Program-made: the position numbers and the translations under genes | Source: Gemmatimonadota bacterium | GTDB taxonomy: Bacteria > Gemmatimonadota > Gemmatimonadetes > Gemmatimonadales > Gemmatimonadaceae | Direction of reading: 5' to 3' | Assembly (NCBI GenBank): GCA_016194585.1 | Contig: JACQBG010000022.1 | Coordinates: 1 to 37,913, forward strand | DNA: 37,913 nucleotides | The notes under the pieces: generated by a model | What the model saw: the letters and a program-made list of their open reading frames with translations, nothing else | What the model was told of the DNA's origin: nothing | The model's database searches: none | Shown: positions 1-8,353 of the stretch, in pieces | Layout of the letters: each line of letters begins with the position of its first letter | Numbering within the stretch: the stretch's first letter is position 1

Positions 1-726
1 GACGACGGGCGCGGCGCGACCCCCGGCGCGCTCGCGCACACCATCACGCGCGAGGCGCGGCCGGCGCGCCCGCTCGCGCGCGTCGCCCCGCTCTTCGAAC
101 GGTGCCGCGCCCTGCTCGACACGTGGACGCTCACCGCCCCCGTGTGCGCCGTCGCCGTCGCGGTGAGCGCCACGGCACCGCTCGCCGCCGAACAAGGCGA
201 CCTGCTCGCCGCGTCGTGGCGCGACCCCGGCGCGGCCGACGCGGCGTTCGAGCGGCTGCGCTCCACGCTCGGCGCGGGAACGGTGGTGCGCCCCGTGGCG
301 CGGGACGAACACCGGCCGGAGAAGGCCGGCGTGTGGACGGAACTGCACGACGACGAAGCAGGGCCGACGGAGCGGCACGCGGGCGCGTGCAGCGTGCAGG
401 GGGTGGAACCGACGGCGCGGGACGCGGACGCGTGCAACGTGCAGGGGCAAGCCCCCGCATCGAACACGATGCTCGCCCTCGCGCGATTGCTCGAGCGCCC
501 TGAGCGCGTCGACGTCGAGACGGCACGCGGGGTGCCGCGCGTCGTCCGGTGGCGCGCGCAACGCATCGCCATCGCCGACGCGCGCGGCCCCGAACGCGTG
601 AGCGGCGACTGGTGGAAGGACCCCTACGCCCGCGACTACTGGCGGTGCGCGAGCGACGAGCTGGCGCGGGAATTCCTGCTCTACCGCGATGCCAGCGGGT
701 GGTCGTTGCAGGGATGGTTCGACTGA
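1..726 (+). CDS. imuB: Y-family DNA polymerase ImuB-like protein, 3' part
   Basis: The frame is open from base 1, so only the last 241 codons are present and the catalytic palm lies outside the window. The C-terminal pattern around residues 195-241 (GPERVSGDWW, then YARDYWRC, then LLYRD and WSLQGWFD) is the characteristic tail of ImuB/DinP-like proteins. ImuB is a catalytically weak Y-family polymerase that links the DnaE2 polymerase to the beta clamp during SOS mutagenesis. The expected partner dnaE2 lies at 11360, about 10.6 kb away and not in the same operon. Residues about 117-154 are an Ala/Gly/Glu-rich insert containing a 15-residue imperfect tandem repeat between the conserved HRPEKAGVW and the segment beginning LALARLL. 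A GTG at 142 is internal and is not the start. imuA would be expected just upstream but cannot be seen. Confidence 0.8.
   Translation, partial: DDGRGATPGALAHTITREARPARPLARVAPLFERCRALLDTWTLTAPVCAVAVAVSATAPLAAEQGDLLAASWRDPGAADAAFERLRSTLGAGTVVRPVARDEHRPEKAGVWTELHDDEAGPTERHAGACSVQGVEPTARDADACNVQGQAPASNTMLALARLLERPERVDVETARGVPRVVRWRAQRIAIADARGPERVSGDWWKDPYARDYWRCASDELAREFLLYRDASGWSLQGWFD
377..447. repeat. Two 26-bp direct repeats inside imuB, 45 bp apart
   Basis: Bases 377-402 and 422-447 match at 24 of 26 positions (both carry GCGTGCA, then CGTGCAGGGG). The offset of 45 bp is a multiple of three, so the frame is kept and 15 residues are duplicated. The repeat sits in the variable linker before the conserved C-terminal domain. 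It is not visibly related to the palindromic insertions in dnaE2. Confidence 0.75.
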
Positions 727-809
727 GCGCACGACGCGGCGACGCCCGCTAAGATTGAGACGGCCGCACCCTCACCATCGACCACGACCACTCTCGACGG
801 AGCACCCCG

Positions 810-1286
810 ATGACCCGCGTGGACTACGCGCACACCGCGCCCGGCGCCTACTCGGCGATGATCGCACTCGAGCGATACGTGCGGCAGTCGGGCATCGAAC
901 ACTCGCTGCTCGAGCTCGTCAAGGTGCGCGCCTCGCAGATCAACGGCTGCGCCTTCTGCCTCGACATGCACGCCAAGGACGCGCGCGCCGCCGGCGAGAC
1001 CGAGCAGCGGCTCCACATGCTCGCCGCCTGGCGCGAGGCGCCCTGCTACACACCGCGCGAGCGCGTCGCCCTCGAATGGACCGAAGCGGTCACCACGCTC
1101 GGCCGCCATGGCGTCGAGCAGCCGCTGTTCGAGGCGGCGCAGGCGACGTTCGGCGACCGCGCGCTCGTCGACCTCACGATGGCCATCATCGCCATCAACG
1201 GATGGAACCGGCTCGCCATCGCCTTCCACTCCCCCGAGGCGGGAAGCTACGTCGTGCCGAAGGCGCCATCGGCGCACGACGGCTGA
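810..1286 (+). CDS. Carboxymuconolactone decarboxylase / AhpD-like peroxidase family protein
   Basis: This 158-residue protein has the AhpD-like core signature: ELVKVRASQINGC, then AFC and DMHAKDA, where the CxxC pair (C-A-F-C, residues about 49-52) plus the following His form the redox site. The family includes alkylhydroperoxidases and stand-alone CMD proteins that reduce peroxides through a dithiol/disulfide cycle; the length is normal for single-domain members. The ATG at 810 is supported by GGAG about 7 bases upstream. It stands alone between the end of imuB and the vapBC pair. The true electron donor and substrate cannot be told from sequence. No signal peptide is seen, so it is probably cytoplasmic. 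Confidence 0.88.
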   Translation: MTRVDYAHTAPGAYSAMIALERYVRQSGIEHSLLELVKVRASQINGCAFCLDMHAKDARAAGETEQRLHMLAAWREAPCYTPRERVALEWTEAVTTLGRHGVEQPLFEAAQATFGDRALVDLTMAIIAINGWNRLAIAFHSPEAGSYVVPKAPSAHDG

Positions 1287-1319
1287 GGCGCTACACCTGC
1301 CCGATCGCGGCGCCCCGGG

Positions 1320-1715
1320 CTAGCCCAGCCGCTCCACCCACCCCACGACGTCGAATCCGGCGTCGAACGTGAGGATGCGCTCGACCCGCTGCCGCCGCAT
1401 CACGGCGAGGTGCACGGCGTCGCGCGCCGAGAGCGGCGCGACCCCCATCATCAGGTCCTTCGCCTGTGCCACGTCGACGTGCTCCACCGGGAACACCGCG
1501 TCGACCACGCCGAGCAGCGCGTCGAACGCGGGCTGGATCGCGTCGAGCCGCCGGATGGCGTGATAGCGATGCAGGATCTCCTGCAGCACTTCCGCGTCGG
1601 TCACGAGGCGCTCGCCGCGCGTGATGCACGACTCCAGCAGCCGGCGCGCCGCCTCCTTGTTGGGATGCGGCGCGCCGACCAGGTACATCGGGATGTTCGA
1701 GTCGACGAAGATCAC
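1320..1715 (-). CDS. vapC: PIN-domain ribonuclease toxin (VapC family)
   Basis: The protein starts at a GTG (1715-1713) and has 131 residues, the usual VapC length. It begins [11 protein letters not shown], the classical first strand of a PIN domain. The acidic metal-binding residues are in place: D5, E46 (EVLQEIL), D99 (SARDAVH) and D118 (TFDAGF). VapC toxins are Mg-dependent endoribonucleases that cut tRNA or rRNA when the antitoxin is degraded. The start overlaps the stop of the upstream antitoxin as GTGA, a classic translational-coupling arrangement. A longer reading of this frame (up to 1877) is rejected because its added N-terminus is Arg/Gly-rich antitoxin shadow. The RNA target is unknown. 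Confidence 0.9.
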   Translation of the reverse strand: MIFVDSNIPMYLVGAPHPNKEAARRLLESCITRGERLVTDAEVLQEILHRYHAIRRLDAIQPAFDALLGVVDAVFPVEHVDVAQAKDLMMGVAPLSARDAVHLAVMRRQRVERILTFDAGFDVVGWVERLG

Positions 1716-1966
1716 GGCGCGTCGCCGAGGTAGCCGCGCTCGATCTCGGCGAGCATGCCGCCGATGTCGGCGGTGGGATACCCGCCGCGCGCCGCCTCTC
1801 GCACGGCCGCCAGCTTCCGCTTCGGTTCCAGCACGGGCTCCTCCCGCCGGGCCGCGCGCAGTGCCTGGCGCACCCACTCGGCGACCGTCATGCGGTGCCG
1901 GCGCGCGATGCGCCGGATCTCCGCGAACTCGTCCTCCTCGAGGAGGACCTGCAAACGTTGACTCAT
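1712..1966 (-). CDS. Ribbon-helix-helix antitoxin partner of the PIN toxin
   Basis: An 84-residue protein lies directly upstream of the PIN toxin, overlapping it by 4 bp. The N-terminus (MSQRLQVLL, then [19 protein letters not shown] and [10 protein letters not shown]) reads as a strand followed by two helices, the ribbon-helix-helix DNA-binding fold of CopG/VapB antitoxins. The rest is a charged tail that should wrap the toxin. The ATG at 1966 fits family N-termini; an upstream in-frame ATG at 1993 has a better Shine-Dalgarno (AGGGG) and would add nine residues, so the start is uncertain. Such antitoxins repress their own operon, and an inverted repeat covers this start codon. It could be named vapB, but several RHH families share this shape. 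Confidence 0.83.
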   Translation of the reverse strand: MSQRLQVLLEEDEFAEIRRIARRHRMTVAEWVRQALRAARREEPVLEPKRKLAAVREAARGGYPTADIGGMLAEIERGYLGDAP

Positions 1967-2002
1967 GTCAATGAGTCTAATCGCCTTCTGCATATTAGTC
2001 TA
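1960..2002. promoter_or_regulatory. Candidate autoregulatory operator of the vapBC pair
   Basis: GACTCAT at 1960-1966 and ATGAGTC at 1971-1977 form a perfect 7-bp inverted repeat around GTCA, and the left arm contains the antitoxin start codon. AGTCTA occurs at 1974-1979 and again at 1997-2002. The patch is much more AT-rich than its surroundings, as expected for a promoter/operator. RHH antitoxins bind such short repeats, so the role is inferred from position and symmetry. Confidence 0.5.
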
Positions 2003-2121
2003 CCCCTGCTCGGGTCGATCCCGGGCCGTAGCCGGTGTGCCGGTACGTTGTCGCCGCGCGCCGTCGCGGCACCCATCATTATTCCGGCAGCGCGTACCAA
2101 CCTCCCGCGACGGATGTCCCG

Positions 2122-4317
2122 ATGACCGGCAAGCGAGCGCAACTCACGGGGGACCTCTGGGGCGGACTCGCGTCGATGCTCGTCGCGCTCCCCTCGGCGA
2201 TCGCGTTCGGCGTCACCATCTACTCCCCGCTCGGCGGCAGCTACGCCGCGTACGGCGCGCTCGCCGGCATCCTCGGCGCGACGGCGCTCGGCCTCGTCGC
2301 GCCGGCGCTCGGCGGCACGAACCGCCTCATCACGACGCCGTCGGCGCCGGCGGCGGCCGTCCTCGCCGCGCTCGCCGCCGAGCTCGTCACCAAGGGGATC
2401 GCCCCCGACGCTGCGCTCCTCATGCTCACCGTGATCGGACTGCTCACGGGCGTGATGCAGCTCGCTTTCGGCGCGCTCAAGCTCGGCCAGCTCATCAAGT
2501 ACATGCCGTATCCCGTGGTGAGCGGCTACCTGAGCGGCGTCGGCCTCACGATCATCGGCGCGCAGGTGCCCAAGCTGCTCGGCGCGCCGAAGGGCGCGTA
2601 CTTCTGGGCGTCGCTCGCCGCGCCGTCGCACTGGCAGTGGCAGGCGATCGCGGTCGGAGGGGTCACGATCGCGGTGATGTCGCTCGCCGGGCGGTTCACC
2701 AAGGCGGTGCCGGCGGCGATCCTCGGACTCGCCGGGGGCGTCGCCACGTATTTCGCGCTCGCCGTCGCCGACCGCGGGCTGCTCGTCACGGCGGGCAACG
2801 CGCTCGTCATCGGCCCGCTCGGTTCGGCGGGGAGCGGCTTCCTCGGCGCGCTCGCCAGCCGCTGGACGTCGATCGGCCGACTCGGCGTGAGTGACTTCGT
2901 CGCGGTGCTCGTGCCGTCGGCGACGCTCGCGGTGCTGCTCTCCATCGACACGCTCAAGACCGGCGTCGTGCTCGACGCCATCACGCGATCGCGCCACGAC
3001 TCCAACCGCGAGCTGATCGGACAGGGGTGCGGCAACCTCGCGTCGGCGGCGATCGGCGGCGTTCCCGGCTCGGGGCAGATGGGCGCGACGCTCGTGAACC
3101 TGTCGAGCGGCGGCCAGACGCGCTGGTCGAGTCTCGCCGAGGGGGCGCTCTCGCTGGTCGCCTTCCTCGTGCTCGGCCCGGTGATCGCGTGGGTGCCGGT
3201 CGCCGCGCTGGCGGGGATCCTCATCGTCGTCGGCGTGAAGATGATCGACCGTCAGAGCTTTCACTTCCTCGAGGCGCGCTCGACGGTGCTCGACTTCGCG
3301 GTGATCGTGGCGGTCGTCCTCACGGCACTCACGGTGAGCCTCATCGCCGCGTCGGGGGTGGGACTCTCGCTCGCCATCCTCCTCTTCATCCGCGCGCAGC
3401 TCGGCGCCACGGTGGTGCGGCACAAGGCGTACGGCAACGCACAGTTCTCCAAGCGCGTGCGCCTGCCGGCGGAGATGGCGATCCTGCACGAACGGGGCGG
3501 CCAGACGGTGATCTTCGAGTTGCAGGGGAGCCTCTTCTTCGGCACCGCCGACCAGCTCTACTCGGCGCTCGACCCCGAGCTCAAGCTGCGGAAGTACGTG
3601 ATCCTCGACCTGCGCCGCGTGCAGAGCGTCGACGTGACGGCGGCCCACGTGCTCGAGCTCGTGCACGACGCGCTCGCCGAGAACGGCGGCGTCCTGATGC
3701 TGACGAAGGTCCCGCACGACCTCCCCACGGGGCAGGACGTGCGCGAGTTCTTCAGCGAGGTCGGACTCGTGAAGTCGCACGGCGCGGTGAAGCTGTTCGA
3801 CGAGGTCGACGACGCGCTCGAGTGGGTGGAGGACCGCACGATCGACGAGGCGCGGCTCGCGCACGCCGAAGAGCGGCCGCTCGAGCTGCTCGAGATCGCG
3901 CTCTTCGCGGGGCGCAAGGCGGAGACGTTCGCGGCGCTCGACGCGAGGATGCAGCGGCGGCACTGCGCGGCGGGCGAGCGGATCTTCGGGCACGGCGACA
4001 CGGGCGACGACCTCTTCCTCATCCGGCGCGGCCTGGTGCGCATCATGCTCCCCATCAGCGCCGCGGAGTCGCACCACGTGGGGACGTTCGGGCGCGGCGA
4101 CTTCTTCGGCGAGATGGCGTTCCTCGACCGCGATGGCCGCAGCGCCGACGCCGTCGCGTTCACCGACGCCGACCTCTTCGTGCTCTCACGCGCCGACTTC
4201 GACCGGTTCGCCGAGGAGCACCGGGTGATGGCGCTGCAGTTGCTCGAGGGGCTCGCGCGTGGCCTGGCGATCCGGCTGCGCTACGCGAACACGGAGCTGC
4301 GGGCGCTCGAGACGTAG
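2122..4317 (+). CDS. SulP-family anion transporter with STAS and cyclic-nucleotide-binding domains
   Basis: The 731-residue protein has three parts. Residues about 5-430 are a multi-span SulP/SLC26 membrane domain (LPSAIAFGVTIYSPLGG near the start, later VPGSGQMGATLVNLSSGG). Residues about 450-570 are a STAS domain (VIFELQGSLFFGTADQLY, then LDLRRVQSVDVTAAHVLE). Residues about 595-725 are a Crp-like cNMP-binding domain (FGHGDTGDDLFLIRRGLVRI, then GRGDFFGEMAFLDRDGRSA). SulP proteins move sulfate, bicarbonate or other anions in symport or exchange. The extra C-terminal domain suggests gating by a cyclic nucleotide or another small ligand. The start at 2122 drops a 29-residue upstream reading that has no membrane character. 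No neighbouring gene reveals the substrate. Confidence 0.9.
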   Translation: MTGKRAQLTGDLWGGLASMLVALPSAIAFGVTIYSPLGGSYAAYGALAGILGATALGLVAPALGGTNRLITTPSAPAAAVLAALAAELVTKGIAPDAALLMLTVIGLLTGVMQLAFGALKLGQLIKYMPYPVVSGYLSGVGLTIIGAQVPKLLGAPKGAYFWASLAAPSHWQWQAIAVGGVTIAVMSLAGRFTKAVPAAILGLAGGVATYFALAVADRGLLVTAGNALVIGPLGSAGSGFLGALASRWTSIGRLGVSDFVAVLVPSATLAVLLSIDTLKTGVVLDAITRSRHDSNRELIGQGCGNLASAAIGGVPGSGQMGATLVNLSSGGQTRWSSLAEGALSLVAFLVLGPVIAWVPVAALAGILIVVGVKMIDRQSFHFLEARSTVLDFAVIVAVVLTALTVSLIAASGVGLSLAILLFIRAQLGATVVRHKAYGNAQFSKRVRLPAEMAILHERGGQTVIFELQGSLFFGTADQLYSALDPELKLRKYVILDLRRVQSVDVTAAHVLELVHDALAENGGVLMLTKVPHDLPTGQDVREFFSEVGLVKSHGAVKLFDEVDDALEWVEDRTIDEARLAHAEERPLELLEIALFAGRKAETFAALDARMQRRHCAAGERIFGHGDTGDDLFLIRRGLVRIMLPISAAESHHVGTFGRGDFFGEMAFLDRDGRSADAVAFTDADLFVLSRADFDRFAEEHRVMALQLLEGLARGLAIRLRYANTELRALET

Positions 4318-4366
4318 CGCCGCGCGGCGACGGAAGCCGCTCGTGCGGCGCTCACGCCGGCTGCCG

Positions 4367-5473
4367 TCAGCGCCCGAACGTGACGGTGCCCTTCGCCCCG
4401 CAGTGGAGGTCGACGCGCATCGACGACGCGTCGCCGTGCGCCACGCCGGCGCGCACACCGACGGCGCGCAGGAGCGCGCGCACCGCGTCGTCGTGCGTGT
4501 CGGTGACGGTCACCGCGCCGAGCGTGCACCCCGCGGGCGCCGAGCGCGACGGATGCGCGTCCATCGTCTTCCACTCGATGAAGAAGGGGAGCCGCTCGCT
4601 CGCCGGCGCGACGATGTTGAGCGTGCGCCAGGCGAGGCGCACGCCGTCGGGGCGAACGCGGGCGCCGTCGAGCGGCCCTTCGACGGTGAAGCCGGCGGCG
4701 CGCAGTGCCTTCGCCGTCGCCTCGATGTCGCTCGTGCGGATCGCCCACCCTTCGGGGGCGAGCGCGCTATACGCGGCGAGGGCGGCGTTGCCGGGCATGC
4801 TCCCCTGCGCCGGATCGGGGGCGAGGATCTCGACGTAGTGCAGGTCGCCGAACGAGGCGAGCGCGTTGCGCGTCCCCTTCCCCGGGTGCACGCCGCCGAT
4901 CTGCGGCGTCACCCCCGTGCGCGACGCGAACTCGCGCATCCCGGCGTCGCGGTCGGCGGCGCCGAGGATCACGTGGTCGATCGCGTAGGTCGGGCCCGCC
5001 GCGTCGCCGACGATCGTGACGAACCGTTCGAAGCGCCACGTCGTGTCGGCGCCGCTTCCGGCGCGCACGAGGTCGGCGACGTAGTGGCCGCGATAGGTGC
5101 CCGTGGCGCCGCCGCGCGGTCCGCCCTCCTGCTCCCAGCTCCCCCACACGCGGAGCGCACCGTCGAGGCGCCGCACCGAGTCGGCGCGCACGGTCTCGCG
5201 CGTGACGACGTTCTTCCCGTCGAACGGCGCGAGGAGATCGTGGATGGCGCGCCGGCCGACCACCGGCATCGCGCCCGGCTGCACCATCGCGCCGTCGTCG
5301 GTGTATTGCGCGGCGAGCGAGTCGGCGTTGACGAGCGTGATGGCGTGGGCGAAGCGATCGAGCGTCGCTTCCGCGGTACGCCGGTCGGTGCACGCCGCAT
5401 CGCAAGCGGGCGCGCGTGGCGCACTGGCGCAGGCGGCGGCGAGGACGAGGACAGCGATGGTTGGGCGCGTCAT
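4367..5473 (-). CDS. Putative lipoprotein fusing a SnoaL-like and a glyoxalase (VOC)-like domain
   Basis: The 368-residue protein starts with a hydrophobic signal ending in LAAAC (Cys15), a weak lipobox, so it may be an exported lipoprotein. Residues about 33-150 look like a SnoaL/DUF4440 NTF2-like domain (RFAHAITLVNADSLAAQY, then DDGAMVQPGAMPVVG, later RYHV-type strands ending in WRFERF). Residues about 163-360 look like a glyoxalase_3/VOC-type domain beginning IDHVILGAADRD and continuing GVHPGKGTRNAL and YVEILAPDP. In single-domain VOC relatives the second segment holds a metal site; whether it is active here is unknown. It stands convergent to the transporter gene and shares the strand with the CBS gene upstream, but with its own start. 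The function is not assigned. Confidence 0.72.
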   Translation of the reverse strand: MTRPTIAVLVLAAACASAPRAPACDAACTDRRTAEATLDRFAHAITLVNADSLAAQYTDDGAMVQPGAMPVVGRRAIHDLLAPFDGKNVVTRETVRADSVRRLDGALRVWGSWEQEGGPRGGATGTYRGHYVADLVRAGSGADTTWRFERFVTIVGDAAGPTYAIDHVILGAADRDAGMREFASRTGVTPQIGGVHPGKGTRNALASFGDLHYVEILAPDPAQGSMPGNAALAAYSALAPEGWAIRTSDIEATAKALRAAGFTVEGPLDGARVRPDGVRLAWRTLNIVAPASERLPFFIEWKTMDAHPSRSAPAGCTLGAVTVTDTHDDAVRALLRAVGVRAGVAHGDASSMRVDLHCGAKGTVTFGR

Positions 5474-5521
5474 GGCCGATAACCTATCGACAAGTGATGC
5501 GACCCGAAAGGCGCGCGAACG

Positions 5522-5959
5522 CTACGGCGTGGGGAGCGAGAGCATCCGCTCGAGCTCTTCGACGACGGAGGGGTGGCCGAGGCGGAGCCGGAGCGCGATG
5601 TCGGTGACGGCGACGATGCCGATGAGACCGCGCGCGCCGTCGACGACGGGGATCCGCCGCACCTGGGCGCGCGTCATCTTCTCGACGACCGTGTCCACTT
5701 CACTGTCGGGGGTGACCCACTCGAGCTTCGCGTGCGTCATGTGATCGCGCACGCGGCACCCTTCGCCGTGCTTCTCGGCGAGGCAGCGGGCGACGATGTC
5801 GCGCGCCGTGATGATGCCGGCCAGCCGGCGGCTCTGGAGATCCTCGATGACCGGGAGCGCGCCGACGTGGCGGTCGCGCATCATCTCGGCCGCGAGCAGG
5901 ATCGGATCGTCGGGAGTGACGACCGTCGGATGTGCGGTCATGATGTCGCGAGCGAGCAT
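5522..5959 (-). CDS. Tandem CBS-domain protein
   Basis: A 145-residue protein made almost entirely of two CBS motifs: residues about 1-60 (ARDIMTAHPTVVTPDD, then HVGALPVIED, then LAGIITARDIVAR) and about 68-130 (VRDHMTHAKLEWVTPDS, then RRIPVVDG and LIGIVAVTDIALR). CBS pairs bind adenine nucleotides such as AMP, ATP or S-adenosylmethionine and act as energy sensors. The ATG at 5959 has a strong Shine-Dalgarno (GAGGAGG, 8 bases upstream). An ATG at 6007 also has a GGAG and would add a 16-residue low-complexity tail, so it remains possible. The gene is divergent from the glycogen phosphorylase gene, so a link to energy-store control is conceivable but not shown. Confidence 0.88.
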   Translation of the reverse strand: MLARDIMTAHPTVVTPDDPILLAAEMMRDRHVGALPVIEDLQSRRLAGIITARDIVARCLAEKHGEGCRVRDHMTHAKLEWVTPDSEVDTVVEKMTRAQVRRIPVVDGARGLIGIVAVTDIALRLRLGHPSVVEELERMLSLPTP

Positions 5960-6162
5960 CGCACCCACCTCCTCGTGGCCGGCGGCACTGCCGCCGTTCG
6001 TTACCATGTGGGTTCTCCGGGCGGGTAGCCAGCCGGGAGTTTCGGGCGCATCGTAGGGGATTGCCTGAACCAGCCCACGTGCGGCGCCTGTCGCGGCAAC
6101 CCTCGCGCGGACGCCAGCATTCGTTGGGTCCGGACGACCGTCGAACCGCGTCCCCGCACCTC

Positions 6163-8319
6163 ATGGCCCCGAATTTCGCTTTCCTGCCGCCGCGTATCGC
6201 CGGCCTCGCCGGCATCGCGCTGAACGTCTCGTGGAGCTGGAACCGCGAGGCGCGCGCGCTGTTCCGGTCGATCGACGAGCAGCTCTGGGTGCGCTGCCGG
6301 CACGACCCGATCCAGTTGCTCCAGCGCACGAGCGTCGAGCGGCTCGCGCAGTGCGCGACCGATCCGTCGTTCATCGCGCGCTACGACGCCGTGGTGAGCT
6401 GGCAGACCGCGGAGCAGTCGACCGACGTGACGTGGTTCGCGCAGCATTATCCCGCGCTGCGCGAGGGACCGATCGCGTACTTCTGCGCGGAGTTCGGCGT
6501 CTACCACACCGTCCCCATCTACTCGGGGGGCCTCGGCGTGCTCGCCGGCGACCACTGCAAGACGGCGAGCGACCTCGGCGTGCCGCTCGTGGGCGTCGGT
6601 CTGCTGTATCGCGCCGGGTTCTTCGACCAGCGCATCCGCCCCGACGGGTGGCAGGAGGATTCGGAGGATCCGCTCGAGCTCGAGAACACGATGCTGGAGC
6701 CGGTGAGCGGCGTGAACGGGCAGCAGTGGCTCGCGTCGGTGCGCACCGACGGGCGCGACGTGTACATCCGCGTGTGGCGGCTGCGCGTGGGGCGCGTGAC
6801 GATCTACCTGCTCGACTCGAAGCTCGACGAGAATCATCCGGACGACCGCGGGTTGCTCAGCCGGCTGTACGCCGGCGGGCCCGAGTTGCGGCTGAAACAG
6901 GAGTGGCTGCTCGGCGTCGGCGGCGTGCGGGTGCTGCGCGCCCTCGGCGTGGAGCCGAAGGCATGGCATGCGAACGAGGGGCACGCCGCATTCATGTTCA
7001 TCGAGCGGCTGCGCACGCTGGTCGCGGCCGGGCGCACGTACGCCGACGCGATCGCGATGGTGCGCGCGACGAGTACGTTCACGACGCACACGCCGGTGCC
7101 CGCCGGGCACGACGTCTTCCCGGCGGAGCGCGTGGCGCAGGTCACCGGCCCGGTGTGGGACGAGATGGGGATCGACCGCGCGACGTTCATGGCGCTCGGC
7201 CACGAGCCGACGGCGCACAACGGTGCGTTCCACATGACCGTGGCGGCGATCCGGCTGAGCCGCCACGTGAACGCCGTCGCGCTGACGCACGAGGTCGTCA
7301 CGCGGCGCATCTGGACGCGGCTCTGGCCGGAGCGGCCGCTCGACCAGGTCCCGATCGGGCACGTGACCAACGGCGTGCATCTCGCCACGTGGATGGCCAA
7401 CAAGGTGATGAACCTGCTCGACCGCCACGTCGGCCCCGACTGGCCGCTGCGCGTCGACGACCCCTCGATGTGGGACCATCTGCTCGATCTCGACGACCGC
7501 GAACTGTGGCGCGTGCACGTGTCGCTCAAGAACACGCTGCTGCGCCACGTGCGCGAGCACGCGCGCTACGCGTACTCGCGGCGCACGCGCGAGGTGTCGG
7601 AGCTCGCCGGCACGGGGATCCTGCTCGACCCGTCGGCGCTCACGCTCGGCTTCGCGCGGCGGTTCGCGACGTACAAGCGCGCGAACCTCATGTTCCACGA
7701 CGTCGAGCGGCTGTTGCGGCTCCTCACCGACACGTCGCGGCCGGTGCAGGTGGTGTTCGCGGGCAAGGCGCATCCGGCCGACGACCCCGGCAAGCGCGTG
7801 CTGCAGGAGATCTATCACGCCACGCGCGACACGCGCTTCGAGGGGCGCATCGCGTTCGTCGAGGACTACGACGTGCACCTCGCGCACGTGCTCGTGCAGG
7901 GAGTCGACTGCTGGCTCAATCTGCCGCGCGTGCCGATGGAGGCGTCGGGGACGAGCGGGATGAAGGCCGCGCTCAACGGCGTGCCGCAGATCAGCACGAT
8001 CGACGGGTGGTGGGCCGAGGGGTACGACGGACAGAACGGCTGGGCCATCGCCACGCCGGCGACGGGCGACGACGGGCCCGACGCCGACCACGCGGTGGCG
8101 TCGCAATTCTACGACCTGCTGGAGCGCGAGGTCGTGCCGGCCTATTACGACCAGGACCGGAACGGCGTCTCGACGCGCTGGACGAAGGTGATGAAGCACG
8201 CCCTGCGCGTCGCCGGCAGGCAGTTCACCTCCCGGCGCATGCTGACGGAATACGTGAAGGATTATTACGTGCCCTCGATGGAGGGCGCGACGACGAGGGA
8301 CGATCCACCCACTGCATAG
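6163..8319 (+). CDS. glgP: Alpha-glucan (glycogen) phosphorylase
   Basis: This 718-residue enzyme belongs to the GT35 phosphorylases, which release glucose 1-phosphate from glycogen or maltodextrin with pyridoxal phosphate. It starts with the DUF3417-type N-terminus (GIALNVSWSWNREARALF). Conserved core blocks follow: AEFGVYHTVPIYSGGLGVL, GDHCKTASDLGVPLVGVG, KAWHANEGHAAF, FARRFATYKRAN and EASGTSGMKAALNG, in which Lys601 should carry the cofactor. The length fits the shorter bacterial group rather than the 800-plus E. coli form. The ATG at 6163 removes a 34-residue basic reading with no family likeness. glgA follows after 34 bp on the same strand, so breakdown and synthesis of glycogen probably form one transcription unit. 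Confidence 0.93.
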   Translation: MAPNFAFLPPRIAGLAGIALNVSWSWNREARALFRSIDEQLWVRCRHDPIQLLQRTSVERLAQCATDPSFIARYDAVVSWQTAEQSTDVTWFAQHYPALREGPIAYFCAEFGVYHTVPIYSGGLGVLAGDHCKTASDLGVPLVGVGLLYRAGFFDQRIRPDGWQEDSEDPLELENTMLEPVSGVNGQQWLASVRTDGRDVYIRVWRLRVGRVTIYLLDSKLDENHPDDRGLLSRLYAGGPELRLKQEWLLGVGGVRVLRALGVEPKAWHANEGHAAFMFIERLRTLVAAGRTYADAIAMVRATSTFTTHTPVPAGHDVFPAERVAQVTGPVWDEMGIDRATFMALGHEPTAHNGAFHMTVAAIRLSRHVNAVALTHEVVTRRIWTRLWPERPLDQVPIGHVTNGVHLATWMANKVMNLLDRHVGPDWPLRVDDPSMWDHLLDLDDRELWRVHVSLKNTLLRHVREHARYAYSRRTREVSELAGTGILLDPSALTLGFARRFATYKRANLMFHDVERLLRLLTDTSRPVQVVFAGKAHPADDPGKRVLQEIYHATRDTRFEGRIAFVEDYDVHLAHVLVQGVDCWLNLPRVPMEASGTSGMKAALNGVPQISTIDGWWAEGYDGQNGWAIATPATGDDGPDADHAVASQFYDLLEREVVPAYYDQDRNGVSTRWTKVMKHALRVAGRQFTSRRMLTEYVKDYYVPSMEGATTRDDPPTA

Positions 8320-8353
8320 CGCGCGGTGCGCGCCATGGTCGGGGGGAGGCAAG

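Noticed and set aside
142-726. GTG at 142 as a true gene start
   Set aside because: The frame is open to base 1 and the residues before it continue the ImuB-like sequence.
1963-4077. A 704-codon open frame on the minus strand across the SulP gene
   Set aside because: It is Arg/Glu/His-rich with no domain; such long antisense frames are expected opposite high-GC genes.
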